Source of the DNA: Diabrotica undecimpunctata
Taxonomy: Eukaryota; Arthropoda; Insecta; Coleoptera; Chrysomelidae
Assembly (NCBI RefSeq): GCF_040954645.1
Contig: NC_092810.1
Span: 7,424,185 to 7,488,184, forward strand
Length of the DNA stretch: 64,000 nucleotides
Reading direction: 5' to 3'
Shown here: positions 49,201 through 58,672 of the stretch, one piece after another
How positions within the stretch are numbered: position 1 is the stretch's first letter
Layout: the number at the start of each line of letters is the position of its first letter
Made by a program: the position numbers and the translations under genes
Notes under the pieces: generated by a model
What the model was told of the DNA's origin: nothing
What the model saw: the letters and a program-made list of their open reading frames with translations, nothing else
Database searches by the model: none

Positions 49201-52200
49201 CTCTCAAACTTTCCCCGAAATTTCTCAATAAATCTAATGTTATTACTGTAACAATACGAACCCTTACTCTACTTATTTTGCCTTTCATTTCTTTCCCGAT
49301 ATTTTTATTTCTCCATATTGTTTTATTCGGGCAACCTGCTCCGTTTGTTCTATTCACTTGATCTTCCACTTCAGTTTCGAACTTTCTGTAGCTAGATAAT
49401 GTGATGCCATCTTAGTAAATTTGCTATTATAACCATGCATTTTGTCTTTTTTGGGGAAATTAACATGTTAAATTTTCTGGCGGTTATATAAAATTGGTGC
49501 AGCATACATTGTAGATCATCTTCACTTTGAGAGAGTAGTATTACATTGTCTGCATGGCAGATGATTTTAAGTTGTTTTTCTTCCATTTGGTATCCTTTTT
49601 AGTTCTTACTTTTTTTATTATTTCATCCATAATGAGGTTGAACAATAGAGAACTCAGGGAATCTCCATGTTGTATCCCATTGCCAGCTTCAATCGAGTCA
49701 GTTCTTCTACTTTTACTTTTATTGTGTTGTTTTGGTAGATATTTTCGATAGTTTTGATTATTCCTAGAGCTATCTCTCTTGGTACAATAAGTGGAAAATG
49801 TCCTTTAATTTGAACCATTCAAATTCTTTCTTAAGGTCCATGAAACATAGATATGCCAGTTTGTTGTATTCTAATCATTTCTCTTTCACTTGTCTCATTA
49901 TAACTATAGCATCAGTACATGATCTTCCTGACTTAAAACCTCGTCGTTGTTTTGACAGAGTTATAAATTCATTCAGTTTATTTGTTATCACTTTGGTTTT
50001 AGTGTTGTGATTAATAAATTAATTCCTCTGTAATTTTCTGGGTCCGATTTGTCTCCCTTTTTGAAGAGAGGTATTAAGATGCTTGATTTCCATTCTTGAG
50101 GAATTCTGTTTGTTTGAGGACTTAGTTTTAATAGTTATTAAATAATATAATGTTTAATAGTTAAATAATCTTACCTGAGTATTCAATTGGACTGCCATTT
50201 CTGAAGAATTTCAGTGTGGGGTATCCTCTAATGTTGAATTGCTCAGCAAGACTGTTTTCTTCTGTGGCATCAACTTTACCAAGTTTGATGTTAGATCCCT
50301 GTTCTTCTAGTTGTTTGGCAGCCTTGGCATATTCAGGGGCTAGAGCTTTACAGTGCCCACACCATGGAGCATCTGTAATAACAAAATAAATATATTTACA
50401 AAATTGTCTATATAAACAAAAAATCTTTCAAGTAATTTCACAATGTGAGTAAATGAATTGTGGAATTGCACTTTATTTTATAGAGTAACTCAAAATTTAA
50501 CATCCACAAGGTATGAAAAGAAATCATTCAAAGAGGTTCAGTGAAGTATATAATTATTTTAGAGAGAACAACTGTGAGAAGATTCTAAATGACCCAAGTC
50601 GAGTCTTTAATGCAGATGAAACGGTATTTTTTGTTAACCCCAAAGAAAACCGAGTATTAAAACATTCAAGAAGTGAAGTAAATAATTATTTTAGATAGAA
50701 AAAAGATGATAAAACTGTTTACCAACAAATTAATTCTGATGAAAAATAGTGTCTAAAGGTCCTTATAACAAGTAATACCATTGGTAAACTGACAGAACTC
50801 CAAAAAAGGCTCCTGAAGAATAGGGTATTGGGAGTTCACTTCATTCATTTTTGATAAGCTCATTCATTTTTGATAATAGGTTGACAATTCCTGGTACTTC
50901 TGATCATGGATGGACATTCATCCCATTTAACATTACACACTAGTTGGTTTTGTGCTGAACATGGTATTATATTAGTAGGCCTTCATCCGAATGCAACAGA
51001 TTTAACTCAACCAATGGATGTTGCTGTATTTCGTTCTTTGGAAGTGGGTTGGAAAGATGTAGTATACCAGTGACAGATTTAGACTTTTTCAGTTTCTGTT
51101 TACAGAAAAATTCACTTGTGTCCTACTACAGGAAAGAATATTGAAATCATTTTTAAAGAATGTTTCCAAAAATGTGGCTTAGTTCCTTGGAATGTTAGTG
51201 AGGAAATTGGGAATGTTTCCCAATAAGAAAATAAGACATTTTAAAGAAAGAGCAGGAACTGCAGGAAATGAAACAAAGCAAATACTTTATAGAAAAACAT
51301 ATTGATAAAGTAAAACTTCCTTTAGAATTAATGATAAGGATTTGTCTACTAATTTTTTTTTTTCATTTTTTTGTCAATTACTGACACTTTATGTCAATAT
51401 ACATATATTTTTGAGTAAATTTCAATTACTAGAGCATTTATTTATGGGATCAGAATTACGTCCACAGAAAATACATCATGGAAAATCAGTAACTGTTTCA
51501 TCATTTCCCACTTTTAAATTTAAGAAGTTAATAAGATATACCAGTATCTTGGGTGTGGCACAAAACTTATTTAAATTTGAACTTATTTTTAATAAAAATA
51601 CTTATATACTTTTTGTAAAACTAGCAAACTTAAGATGATTGATAACAATGATCCTCATATATTTAAATCCAAAAATTCTGTTAGTACCTTTTTGCTGATA
51701 AATTTTCAATAAATTAATACTTGGCTAATTACCACAATATATCTGCCTTTGAAAGGTTATCAGTGAACATTGTTGATAAGACATTCTGACTATATTAATA
51801 TATCCTGTAAGTTACAGATTAAACATACTACAAAAAAAACACAAAATTTAATGAGCCAGATTGTTGAGTAACAGATTTTGAATTTGTAAAAAATAATTCA
51901 TATTCCTTAATGATGAAAAAATCCAGTTACATATGTACACGGAAATCACAAACATTTTAAACAGTTGTATATTTATACAAACATATTTATTTAGAACATT
52001 ATAGAAAAAGAATTTGCTTTATAACTTTCCTTCGTATGGCAGTGTTAACATATGTACACAAAAGTAATACAAACCCCAAAAAATTTAACAATGGTTTAAT
52101 TGAAATCCACAAAACCATAATTTCAAAAGAATATACAAGACATAAAGTCTATTAATCAACTATCAAGATACACAGGTCTGAAACATATCGCACCCTCAGT

Positions 52201-55200
52201 GCAAGACTGCAGTAACTCAAAATTTTATGAAAATGAAGTAATCATGAAATTTGATTGTAAACATGCATATCTATCCATTATAAAACTTTAGTAATTTTCA
52301 AATGCTTAACCGGCTAAATATTACAACAACAACAGTTTAACTATTTTGCGTTTTTGTACATAAGTTCCGTGCAAAACTGTTGTAATTCTAATGTAACAGA
52401 GTTACAATTACAGTTATATTTGTTATTTTAATATCTATATCTGTGGTGTTTAATTTTAATATACAGCGTGTCTACGTAATCCATTAACGGCCGAGACAAT
52501 AAACAAAGATTTACGAGACCAATCTATTCATGTAAGTTTTATGTCCTTTGTGTGACATTATAGTTTCCATAAAATGTGTGCGATATCGTTTCACCATTTA
52601 TTTATTAGATTGGATTAACACATAAATTAAGACTAATTATTTAGCCAAAAAGTATTTTTTCTTATGAAAGGAAAAACAGTTATCTTAAAACTTGTGTATT
52701 AACAATACTGACAGTTTGTATTAAATCTTCATGTAACCTTCCGGGATAATTGATCAAAATAAAGAAAATGTGAATTTGACAGATAAAAATTCTGCAATAT
52801 TGAAAAGATAGTCCACACACAATTTTCTTTAAGTATAAATATGATGACGAACTATGGAATTCTTTTAATCTAAAAAAATCATCACGGACTACACATATTA
52901 TAAGAGAAGTGCTACTTAAACCTGCCTACAAAGAACAGCCAAAAATTCAAGTGGCCAAAAAGAAATATTTGGTATACTTATGCCATTCGGGTATGATACC
53001 AGAAGCCCACCATAGTCTTTATAAAAATATTTTGGCCCAAGATGATATACGAGAAGAGGACAACAACTAACAGAAAATGTGTCTACACTTTTCACAATTT
53101 TCTCCATGCAAAAGTGTTGTATCTTTAAAATTCTAATACTAAATGTGTAGTGATTAACAATTTTCTCCGTGTAAAAGTGTTGTAACTTTGAAATTCCTAA
53201 TTTTTATAGCAATAATATTATTTTATTTAAATTTCTATTTTTGGTTAATGTAATATAGGCTGAAAAGCATGCAAAATCATAATTAAATGTTAATTTTTCT
53301 TAAAACTTGTGTCTTATTTCACCGATATTATCACGAAAATAAACAAAATTGTCTTTATCTCGAAACTTACTTATTCTGACTTACTGCAGTCTTGCGCTGA
53401 GGGTGCGATATATCAAAGGGAGACTTGTTAAGTTCTCTTCTGATTAAGTTCATTGTCAATGAAATTATCAACAAGGTTCAAATACAAGTATAGGATATAA
53501 ATGAGGTGAAATTGTAAAAATCTTTATTACTGCAAAAATAATTTTTTTGTGCAACTTATTATTTTACAAGCAAAGTTATGGATCGAAATCAAGGTAAAGA
53601 TTTCACCTTAAAGAAAATGGTGAGTCTTGAGTTTTTAAGGAAAAGATCAAGAATAAATAAGAAGTCACGAATCTCGATCATGAATCCATTATCAAAATAG
53701 AGTTTTTATTAATTTTCTCGAAATTTGAAGTGAATATTTTGGTTTTGACAATATTTGCTGTAATAACTTGAAATGCTATATAGATTGTATAATTATTACA
53801 GCAAGTTGAGAGGGCCTGTGGAGACTCATAATCAATTTATTTCAACAGCAAGAAGTTTAATATGCTAATATCAACAAACTGAAAGAGTATGTTAATAAAA
53901 AATTCGATAATGAAAAATAAAAGTGAGTGGCAAAAATGGGATTTTAACTACAGTCAAGTGTCAATTATCCTAACTAATTGGGGGACATGAGTGTTTGTAG
54001 AATCAGTTTTTTTGGATAATTAAACTGTACTGATATAGCCATACATATTTACCCACAGGTGAATAAAAGAAATATCTACATATGTATTTATATATTTAAT
54101 GAAAAATAGGAGTTAAGAGCGTAGGCGCAAAATTTCGGGCCAATGCTTTTTAAATACAATCATTTTTTTTTTCGAATCCTGAGAAAACTAACAAATATTT
54201 TTGAAAAATTTAAACACAGAATGAAAGATTACATTATTACCGAGGGCCAAAAGTCCCTTAAAATAAACAAAAATTTTCTCTTTTTTTTTTTCACCTCTGT
54301 AACTTATTAAAATAAACATTATAGAAGTTTTCAGGGACTTTCGGCCCTCAGTAATAATGTAGTCTTTCATTCTGCTTTTAAATTTTTCAAAAATACTTAT
54401 TAGTTTTTTCAGGATTCGAAAAAAATGAATGCATTTAAAAAACATTGGCCCGAAATTTTGCGCCTACGCTCTTAAACAAAAAAGTGCAGTCTTTGCAACA
54501 AAACACATTCTAGGTACAATATTGACAAAAATTGAGGATTTTTTAAGCATTAAATGCTAAAGTCATCATCATCATCATTTTGGCTTTACAACCCTGTGTG
54601 GGTCCTAGCCTCCCCAAGAATTTTTCTCCAGTCGTCCCTATCCATCGCCTTCCTCCGCCAAGCACGTATTTCCATATTTCTCATATCTTGGTCTATGTTA
54701 TCTAAATGCTAAAGTTGTCTGCTGAAACCAGTCTACCTGTTTATGAGCGGCTAGGTCACATAGTTTTTAAGGACAGGTCTATTTCATTCCAATATCGATG
54801 AGTTGTGGCATTATCAAGAAACAATCATGTATTTTTCCCTTTTTGCCATTTTTAATTGATAAGAGGATATAAAAATTTCTATAAACCATTCCATGAAAAT
54901 TGTACTATCCATCAAAGCATTCTTTTGCGATGTGTAAATGATAGGCATCACAGACATATTATTGTGCTTAAAACAATGTGGCTTCTTGCTTTTACCAATG
55001 ACAAGCATGGACAATCAGTGGCTGCCAGTAGCATTAGCACGCTAAGGCAGTGATACAATCTTTGCTTGTTTTAGGACCAGGTACAGCTAATTCATGACAT
55101 GACACAAGAGTTTTTCATGGAAAAACTTTCCAATTTAGCCCAATTAGACCATGCATTAGAAGAAATAGACAATAATGAATAAATTATTTAAAAGACGTCT

Positions 55201-56521
55201 TCAAGATCACATAAACTGATTTTTAAAGAAAGAAATCAATGGATTGTGTTGTAGAACTTTTCATTTATTCTTGATATATGTAGATATTGGTTGCAGGGCC
55301 TGTGATAATGGGCCTGCAAGGGGTGCAATACCTCTGTTTGGGGGGTGCCAAAATGAGCTTGTTCCAATGAGCCAAAATGTGATTTCAATTCCAGTCATAA
55401 TACACTGATCTGTGTTATTTTTGCATCCTACTACATTTTTAGGAGAGTAAATGAATGATTTGTAGTAAAATGAACATTCTACATCAAATTTAGTTTATCA
55501 GTAGCTTTATCAATTTAGTTTATCTATGTTTAATAATACAATTAAATTTTAAAAAAACTGAAAGGCGTCTATGCTAGTTCTGTATGCAGGTACATTATAA
55601 CCTAGCACCAGGACTGGTCCTTTGCATATACATAAAAACAAGAAGACAAAATCAAAAACTATTGTCCAGGAAAACACTTTGGAATGGCAACAATACAGGG
55701 AAAACCCCAAAACCTTGAACTTTCTTTAAAAATATAATCATTTAACATCATAAAACATGTTTTTAACTATTTATAAAAACAAAATTAACAAGCGCAGGTG
55801 AATATTTCCATATTAATGAACTTGTTTCAAAAATAACTAAATTAATAACAAAAAACAATGAATTTAATTGCACTTTTCCAGTCCCCTCTGATTGTTTAAA
55901 CTTGGTTACAATGTTAAAATTGTCATATTGTACTTAACATGGAGAGAAAATTAGAAAAAGAAAATCTGATGTCTTAATTTTTGAGTTCATTCAACTCTTT
56001 CTGTAGACTACTTCTAAATTGGGAACTATATAAAACAGTTATGTTTCTTATAATTACATCTTGAATAAAAGTTCAGGTTTGGATTGAAACAATTCCTTAA
56101 TTTTGAACATTTACCATTCTCATATATTTATGTAACACAAGATTTAAAATAAGTTTTGCTCATAGAAGTTAAATTTTATATAAAAATGTTAGTCAAAAAA
56201 AATTAGAAATAATGATATGACATACTGGCTAGTTTCCCTTGTCCAAAATATACCTATCTAAATAGTTTTTTAAGAAATCTATAAAAATTAGCTGCAGTTT
56301 TGTCTTGAAAAAATTGATTAATAAATAAATGATAAGTTGATACAAGTATAACGAACAAACTGGTGGTACTTACAAAATTCTACCAAGACAAAATCATTCT
56401 CCTTGATGACTCCTTGGAAATTGTCTTTGGTGAGCACCAAAACTCCATCTTCGTTTTTGATATCTTCAGCGGCAAAAACAGCATTCAAAAAGAATACCAG
56501 CAGAAAACCGGTCCGGAACAT
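33909..56521 (-). CDS. Pdi: Protein disulfide isomerase, copy B (canonical)
   Basis: PDIA1/P4HB-type oxidoreductase that forms and rearranges disulfides in the ER lumen. The family also serves as the beta subunit of prolyl 4-hydroxylase. Six exons: 56374-56521, 50175-50372, 39596-39873, 39049-39282, 38687-38941 and 33909-34289, coding 497 aa. Signal peptide about 1-18 ([12 protein letters not shown]); a domain with WCGHC at 53-57 and the GYPT loop; b domain from about 120; b' about 225-355; a' domain with WCGHC at 397-401 and the NYPT loop; an acidic Asp/Glu tail; KDEL at 494-497. All junctions are GT/AG and keep frame. Length is typical for the family. Introns 1, 2 and 5 are 6.0, 10.3 and 4.4 kb and packed with transposons. 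An ER-stress-like site lies about 190-210 bp upstream of the ATG. This is the likely ancestral, functional copy. Confidence 0.96.
34677..35046 (+). mobile_element. RTE-like LINE 3' end with 13-bp target duplication
   Basis: The plus-strand frame to 35040 reads [51 protein letters not shown] and EIYVQQW, the C-terminal domain also seen at 744-1220. The 3' tail is an ATGA repeat. ATGCAATACTACT is duplicated at 34664-34676 and 35047-35059. Severe 5' truncation leaves only 370 bp. It lies in PDI B intron 5, antisense. Confidence 0.9.
35130..35290 (+). mobile_element. DDE_3 transposase fragment
   Basis: Plus-strand frames read [27 protein letters not shown] and LIIIHISS, matching the middle of the transposase at 27.45-27.62 kb, with shifts. 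A short dead fragment. Confidence 0.6.
35645..36487 (+). mobile_element. LINE 3' fragment inside the pogo transposase
   Basis: Reads [18 protein letters not shown] (catalytic FADD), [56 protein letters not shown] and FERKILRHI, then a stop, and further [14 protein letters not shown] in another frame, ending in an ATGATAATGATGA tail. The right end at about 36487 meets the resumed pogo frame. No convincing TSD was found, and about ten pogo codons seem to be missing at the junction. Confidence 0.8.
36959..37484. mobile_element. GC-rich 526-bp retroposon-like insertion with 14-bp TSD
   Basis: AACATGACGGTACA occurs at 36945-36958 and again at 37485-37498, and the pogo frame is continuous if the segment between is removed. 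The insert starts ttgctatgctttgcgccctc and ends cccgagtccg, with no poly(A), no inverted repeats and no transposase. It is visibly much richer in G and C than anything around it. A 113-codon plus-strand frame (37067-37408) and an 89-codon minus frame exist, but neither matches a family I know. A 14-bp duplication fits LINE-type target-primed insertion, so it may be a SINE or a fragment of an unfamiliar LINE. Confidence 0.75.
38361..38686. other. AT-rich remainder of PDI B intron 5
   Basis: No feature is recognised between the pogo element and exon 5. Confidence 0.4.
38687..38941 (-). CDS. Pdi: PDI copy B exon 5: b' domain and linker
   Basis: Codes residues 287-371: [38 protein letters not shown], ending QPVK before the a' exon. 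The neighbouring intron 4 is only 107 bp. Confidence 0.96.
39049..39282 (-). CDS. Pdi: PDI copy B exon 4
   Basis: Codes residues 209-286: [49 protein letters not shown], ending KPFKEE. Confidence 0.96.
39596..39873 (-). CDS. Pdi: PDI copy B exon 3: end of a domain and b domain
   Basis: Codes residues 116-208: [39 protein letters not shown], ending VLFKK. gttacag acceptor and gtaggt donor. Confidence 0.96.
40475..40835. mobile_element. Foldback MITE, copy 1 (TTAA family)
   Basis: Ends GAGAGTAGGCGCAAAATTTC and the reverse complement of GAGCGTAGGCGC..., with inverted arms of about 150 bp that include gaaagtccct/agggactttc. TTAA follows the right end (40836-40839). The left flank reads AACC, so that side has mutated. 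No coding. Nearly the same element is at 54117-54471. Confidence 0.85.
40975..41270 (+). repeat. Dispersed repeat family, copy 3
   Basis: Matches 29570-29830 and 17850-18040 (attacaaaatcaaattataa, attgttaaaaataatatccg, aaattaaaaaacgaatagat). Confidence 0.6.
41370..41605 (+). mobile_element. LINE RT fingers fragment
   Basis: The plus strand reads [29 protein letters not shown] and [10 protein letters not shown], the start of a LINE RT domain (usual NKAPGxDxIxAELLK...IPxxW). Only this piece is present. Confidence 0.65.
41985..42310 (+). mobile_element. DDE_3 transposase N-terminal fragment
   Basis: Starts at ATG 41985 ([20 protein letters not shown]), breaks, and reads [10 protein letters not shown] and [19 protein letters not shown], which resembles the helix-turn-helix region of insect DDE_3 transposases. 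A TATA-like tatataag lies at about 41931. A short 'aaaatacagt.gaaacgtaga' duplication occurs at about 42008 and 42049. Confidence 0.55.
42311..43139. other. AT-rich stretch in PDI B intron 2
   Basis: No convincing gene. Some minus-strand frames at 42771-43107 could be transposase debris linked to the fragment at 43140-43200, but I cannot assign them. Confidence 0.3.
43140..43200 (-). mobile_element. Mariner/Tc3-like transposase scrap
   Basis: The minus strand reads FSDEAHI, the first catalytic box of a transposase family in insects (usual FSDEAHFWLNG). Very short. Confidence 0.35.
43790..44045 (+). mobile_element. Mariner/Tc3-like transposase C-terminal fragment
   Basis: The plus strand reads [11 protein letters not shown], then [20 protein letters not shown] and LDSFLWGFL, matching the second and third acidic boxes of the same transposase type (usual WFQQDGATCH, NWPPRSCDLTPLDYFLWG). 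The D of QQDGA is replaced by the TGW sequence. Its orientation is opposite to the scrap at 43.14 kb. Confidence 0.65.
44150..44235 (+). repeat. Penelope-type terminal repeat, single copy
   Basis: 'gggaataagccacaattgaa', 'aagtttattgaagtttcaat' and 'ggttctcaaaaca' match the consensus of the repeats at 28.6-29.2 kb. Confidence 0.45.
44236..44655. other. AT-rich stretch
   Basis: Nothing recognised. Confidence 0.35.
44670..45755 (+). mobile_element. LINE 3' half with exact 14-bp TSD
   Basis: 5'-truncated at motif A ([14 protein letters not shown]) and open to the stop at 45747-45749: [34 protein letters not shown] (catalytic YADD intact), [75 protein letters not shown] tail follows. AATCAATTGAAATA is duplicated exactly at 44656-44669 and 45756-45769. 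Same family as 13.3 and 59.6 kb. The undamaged frame and exact TSD mark a recent insertion. Confidence 0.93.
45890..46135 (+). mobile_element. Old LINE relic next to the younger insertion
   Basis: The plus strand reads [10 protein letters not shown] and [13 protein letters not shown], then decays. This is the same RT region and family as the neighbouring insertion but much older. Confidence 0.6.
46136..47672. other. AT-rich stretch in PDI B intron 2
   Basis: No gene or repeat structure is recognised over about 1.5 kb. Confidence 0.4.
47673..48834. mobile_element. PIF/Harbinger element, internally deleted
   Basis: Terminal inverted repeats of about 35 bp (GCCCCCTTTCAGACGGGGAT at the left, GCCCCCTTTCAGACGAGGAT in reverse at the right), with the 3-bp TTA duplicated at 47670-47672 and 48835-48837, the hallmark of PIF/Harbinger. 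The plus frame 47812-48105 is the N-terminus of a Harbinger transposase ([35 protein letters not shown]). The minus frame from ATG 48520-48522 is the start of the companion MADF/Myb-like protein ([32 protein letters not shown]), with a frameshift before a gtaaga donor. The catalytic part is deleted, leaving 1162 bp. Confidence 0.92.
49100..50130 (-). mobile_element. LINE relic beside PDI B exon 2
   Basis: The minus strand reads [55 protein letters not shown] (motif A degraded), [36 protein letters not shown] (YADD changed to HADN) and [17 protein letters not shown]. It ends about 45 bp from the exon 2 donor, in the same orientation as the gene. It is catalytically dead. Confidence 0.8.
50175..50372 (-). 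CDS. Pdi: PDI copy B exon 2: canonical first active site
   Basis: Codes residues 50-115, completing Tyr50 and then [43 protein letters not shown]. ttattacag acceptor and gtaaga donor. Confidence 0.96.
50500..51250 (+). mobile_element. pogo/Tigger-type transposase fragment
   Basis: Plus-strand frames read [20 protein letters not shown] (first acidic box), [20 protein letters not shown] (second), [20 protein letters not shown] (third) and [12 protein letters not shown]. Frameshifts and stops are frequent. This is a different lineage from the 35.5-kb element. Confidence 0.8.
51251..52185. other. AT-rich stretch in PDI B intron 1
   Basis: The left part is probably the downstream flank of the pogo fragment. 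Nothing else is recognised. Confidence 0.35.
52188..53408. mobile_element. TA-flanked non-autonomous element, 1.22 kb
   Basis: Inverted ends TCGCACCCTCAGTGCAAGAC (left) and TCGCACCCTCAGCGCAAGAC (right, reversed), extending to about 28 bp. TA lies at 52186-52187 and 53409-53410. No transposase frame. The interior repeats variants of the inner terminal motif, for example 'gtgcaaaactgttgtaat' near 52372, 'catgcaaaagtgttgta' near 53107 and 'gtgtaaaagtgttgtaac' near 53170. Confidence 0.75.
53409..54112. other. AT-rich stretch
   Basis: Nothing recognised. Confidence 0.35.
54117..54471. mobile_element. Foldback MITE, copy 2, with TTAA duplication
   Basis: Exact TTAA on both sides (54113-54116 and 54472-54475), as for piggyBac insertions. 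The ends are GAGCGTAGGCGCAAAATTTC and its reverse complement, with inverted arms of about 150 bp round a short AT-rich centre. Very similar to the copy at 40475-40835. Confidence 0.9.
54548..54720 (-). mobile_element. LINE 3' end scrap with ATG-repeat tail
   Basis: The minus strand reads [20 protein letters not shown], then EARTHTGL and a stop, the final residues of a LINE polyprotein. The 3' UTR ends in an ATGATGATG repeat (tcatcatcatcatcat on the plus strand at about 54564). Confidence 0.7.
54750..55075 (-). mobile_element. pogo/Tigger-type transposase fragment
   Basis: The minus frame 54814-55014 reads [16 protein letters not shown], then [18 protein letters not shown], the region before the second acidic box of Tigger-like transposases. 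The flanks are decayed. Confidence 0.65.
55076..56373. other. AT-rich remainder of PDI B intron 1
   Basis: Nothing recognised beyond possible flank of the pogo scrap. Confidence 0.35.
56374..56521 (-). CDS. Pdi: PDI copy B exon 1: signal peptide and start of a domain
   Basis: The ATG is at 56519-56521. [20 protein letters not shown], then [20 protein letters not shown]. It ends one base into Tyr50 at a gtaagt donor. Confidence 0.96.
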
Positions 56522-56712
56522 ATCGAATTTTTTCCTGTTAAACCTACAAATGATATATGAAACTAAATTGAAAATATTCACACATCAACGTGGCACCAGC
56601 CAGGAAATTGGGAACTGGCCGAATCGACTACTGAATGAAAAGAAGACCGATCCCGTTACCGGAGTCTGTTTTTAATAAGAACTTAATTTTGCTGACAAAG
56701 CAACAAACACTT

Positions 56713-56731
56713 CGTGTGGGGATCTGATTGG
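56713..56731 (-). promoter_or_regulatory. ER-stress-element-like site upstream of PDI B
   Basis: On the coding strand this reads CCAAT, nine bases, then ACACG. It matches the ERSE consensus CCAAT-N9-CCACG except for one base. It lies about 190-210 bp upstream of the start codon, where a promoter-proximal site for NF-Y with ATF6/XBP1 would be expected for an ER chaperone gene. A second CCACG with a CCAAT 13 bases away is at 56589-56611. Function is inferred from the motif only. Confidence 0.5.
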
Positions 56732-56749
56732 TCGGAGGCAACACATAAG

Positions 56750-58430
56750 GATAGACGATACACGGTTCTGATAACTGTCAATGTCAATGTAAACTTATGC
56801 CAGGGAATTAAAATCAGGTAGTGTCTATGCGGACGACATTAACGGAAAATAATTCATTCTTCTTGCTAAGAATTACGACATATTATTTTATATTTAGTTC
56901 TATCTGGAGCAATTATTTAGACCTAGATTAACTGCTATCTAAATACAAAACAACGAAACAAAAATAATATGAAACAAATTTTATATTAGGGAGATTAAAA
57001 CATCGAATAAAAATTTCTCAAAACAAAAAAGTTGATTAAATTTCTACGTCGTAAACGTAACACAACAGCGTTTTGTTTCCTACAGTTGACGACATTTCAG
57101 TAGTAGAATAAAAAGACATTGCAGCTATTTTGCCTTTCTTTTCTACTCAGAGAACAGCAAGAACTGCACGTTTTTTCTCAATTTATTGTCAATTTTTCTG
57201 GTTTAAATTTAAGATAATTTATTTTGTAATTTAAGATAATGTAATTTATAATGTATTTTAATGGATAACCGAATGTTCTATATATATTTGAAACTACCCC
57301 TCCGGTAGAGCAGTTTCGACTATTTGTCAAAAGAAAATATAAACTCAAAATCGTGAACTTATTCTTTCAATTCAGCTTTTTAACTCTTAAAACAAGTGCC
57401 CAATAAACTACAGTTTTATTTAAAAATACCAGGTTCAGTGAGAGGGGGAGAGAGGGAAGTATTGGTATGCTACCTTGCTCGGCTATGCTTAATCGAAAGT
57501 GTTTTTTATTTTTCTTCCCGACCATCCCTTATGTCTTCCTCAATACTTTATCTTCGATGCTACGATATCAATGTAACTTTTTAGTTGAAGCTAATTCCGT
57601 GCTTTTAGCTTTTTCCTCTACTCTTTTGTAGAGAATATTATATTTTTATTAGCTTGTTTCCATTTTTTGTCTGTATTTCCCTTTTTTATTATATATCATA
57701 AAAAAGTTAGACGCTAACTTTTCCCGTTTATCATTTGGTATTGCTTATTTTTTATTTATTATCCTTTGTGTCCAGGATTTTTGTTCCACAATTATGTTTT
57801 CTATTCACATAAATAGTAATTATTTTTGTATTTTTTTTTTAAATATTATTAAGACCACGTCGTCTACAACAAATATTTATTTTATCTGGTTGATTATTCA
57901 CAACGTTTGACACGTACGTAATCCTAGACATCGCTAAATTTAGTTACACAAAATTCTGTACATACATATAGGCAACACAAACAACAAATTGAAGAAAACA
58001 AATATTTTATTTTTAAGGTAAACCATAATATTGGACTTTTTAAATATGTTTTTTAAAAACTTTATCTAAATGTGTACACATTTATCATTCCCGTTGAGGG
58101 TCGCAGTTTTTATTTTATAAAAACATTACAATAATTGAAATGACCAAGTTTTGACACGTTTAAAAGCAATTTATTGTAATACATGAATAGTTTAGTTAAT
58201 AGATTTTATTTTTGGATAATTTAGATGATATTGCTACCAAAAAAGCAAGTAACAACTATATTTGTTAACTATATATGAGTTATCTCTTATTTGCTCTGGC
58301 TCGTGATTCAACAATTCGCTTCGTCCAACGATTGACCATTCTTCATATTTGACCTGTCCAGTGCCATTTTAACATAGTAGTATATATGTTAATCAATACT
58401 ACGTACCTATAAAATATTGGCATTGATAAA
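56750..58430. other. AT-rich 5' flank of PDI B
   Basis: Upstream of the promoter-proximal region no gene or element is recognised. Confidence 0.4.
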
Positions 58431-58672
58431 AAGATTACTACCATACACCGAAGAAATAGTTGGTGACTACCAATGTGTCGTCAGGCCTGGAAGATCGACA
58501 ATTGATCAAATATTTACTATTAGACAAATACTTGAAAAGTATTAAGAGTATAATCAAGACGTACGTAAGACCTTTATAGATTTTAAACAGAATTGTAATT
58601 CAATTAATCGTCTAAAACTATAGAATGCTATGGTTGAATTGGGCATATCAAAAACACTATCTGCGGTATCGC

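Noticed and set aside
56527..56545. A 5' UTR intron acceptor just upstream of the PDI B start (tttgtag)
   Set aside because: The AG is not conserved in copy A (ACG there), so I have no support for a UTR intron.
57396..57584. 62-codon plus-strand ORF
   Set aside because: No motif, no homology recognised, and in AT-rich sequence where such frames are expected by chance.
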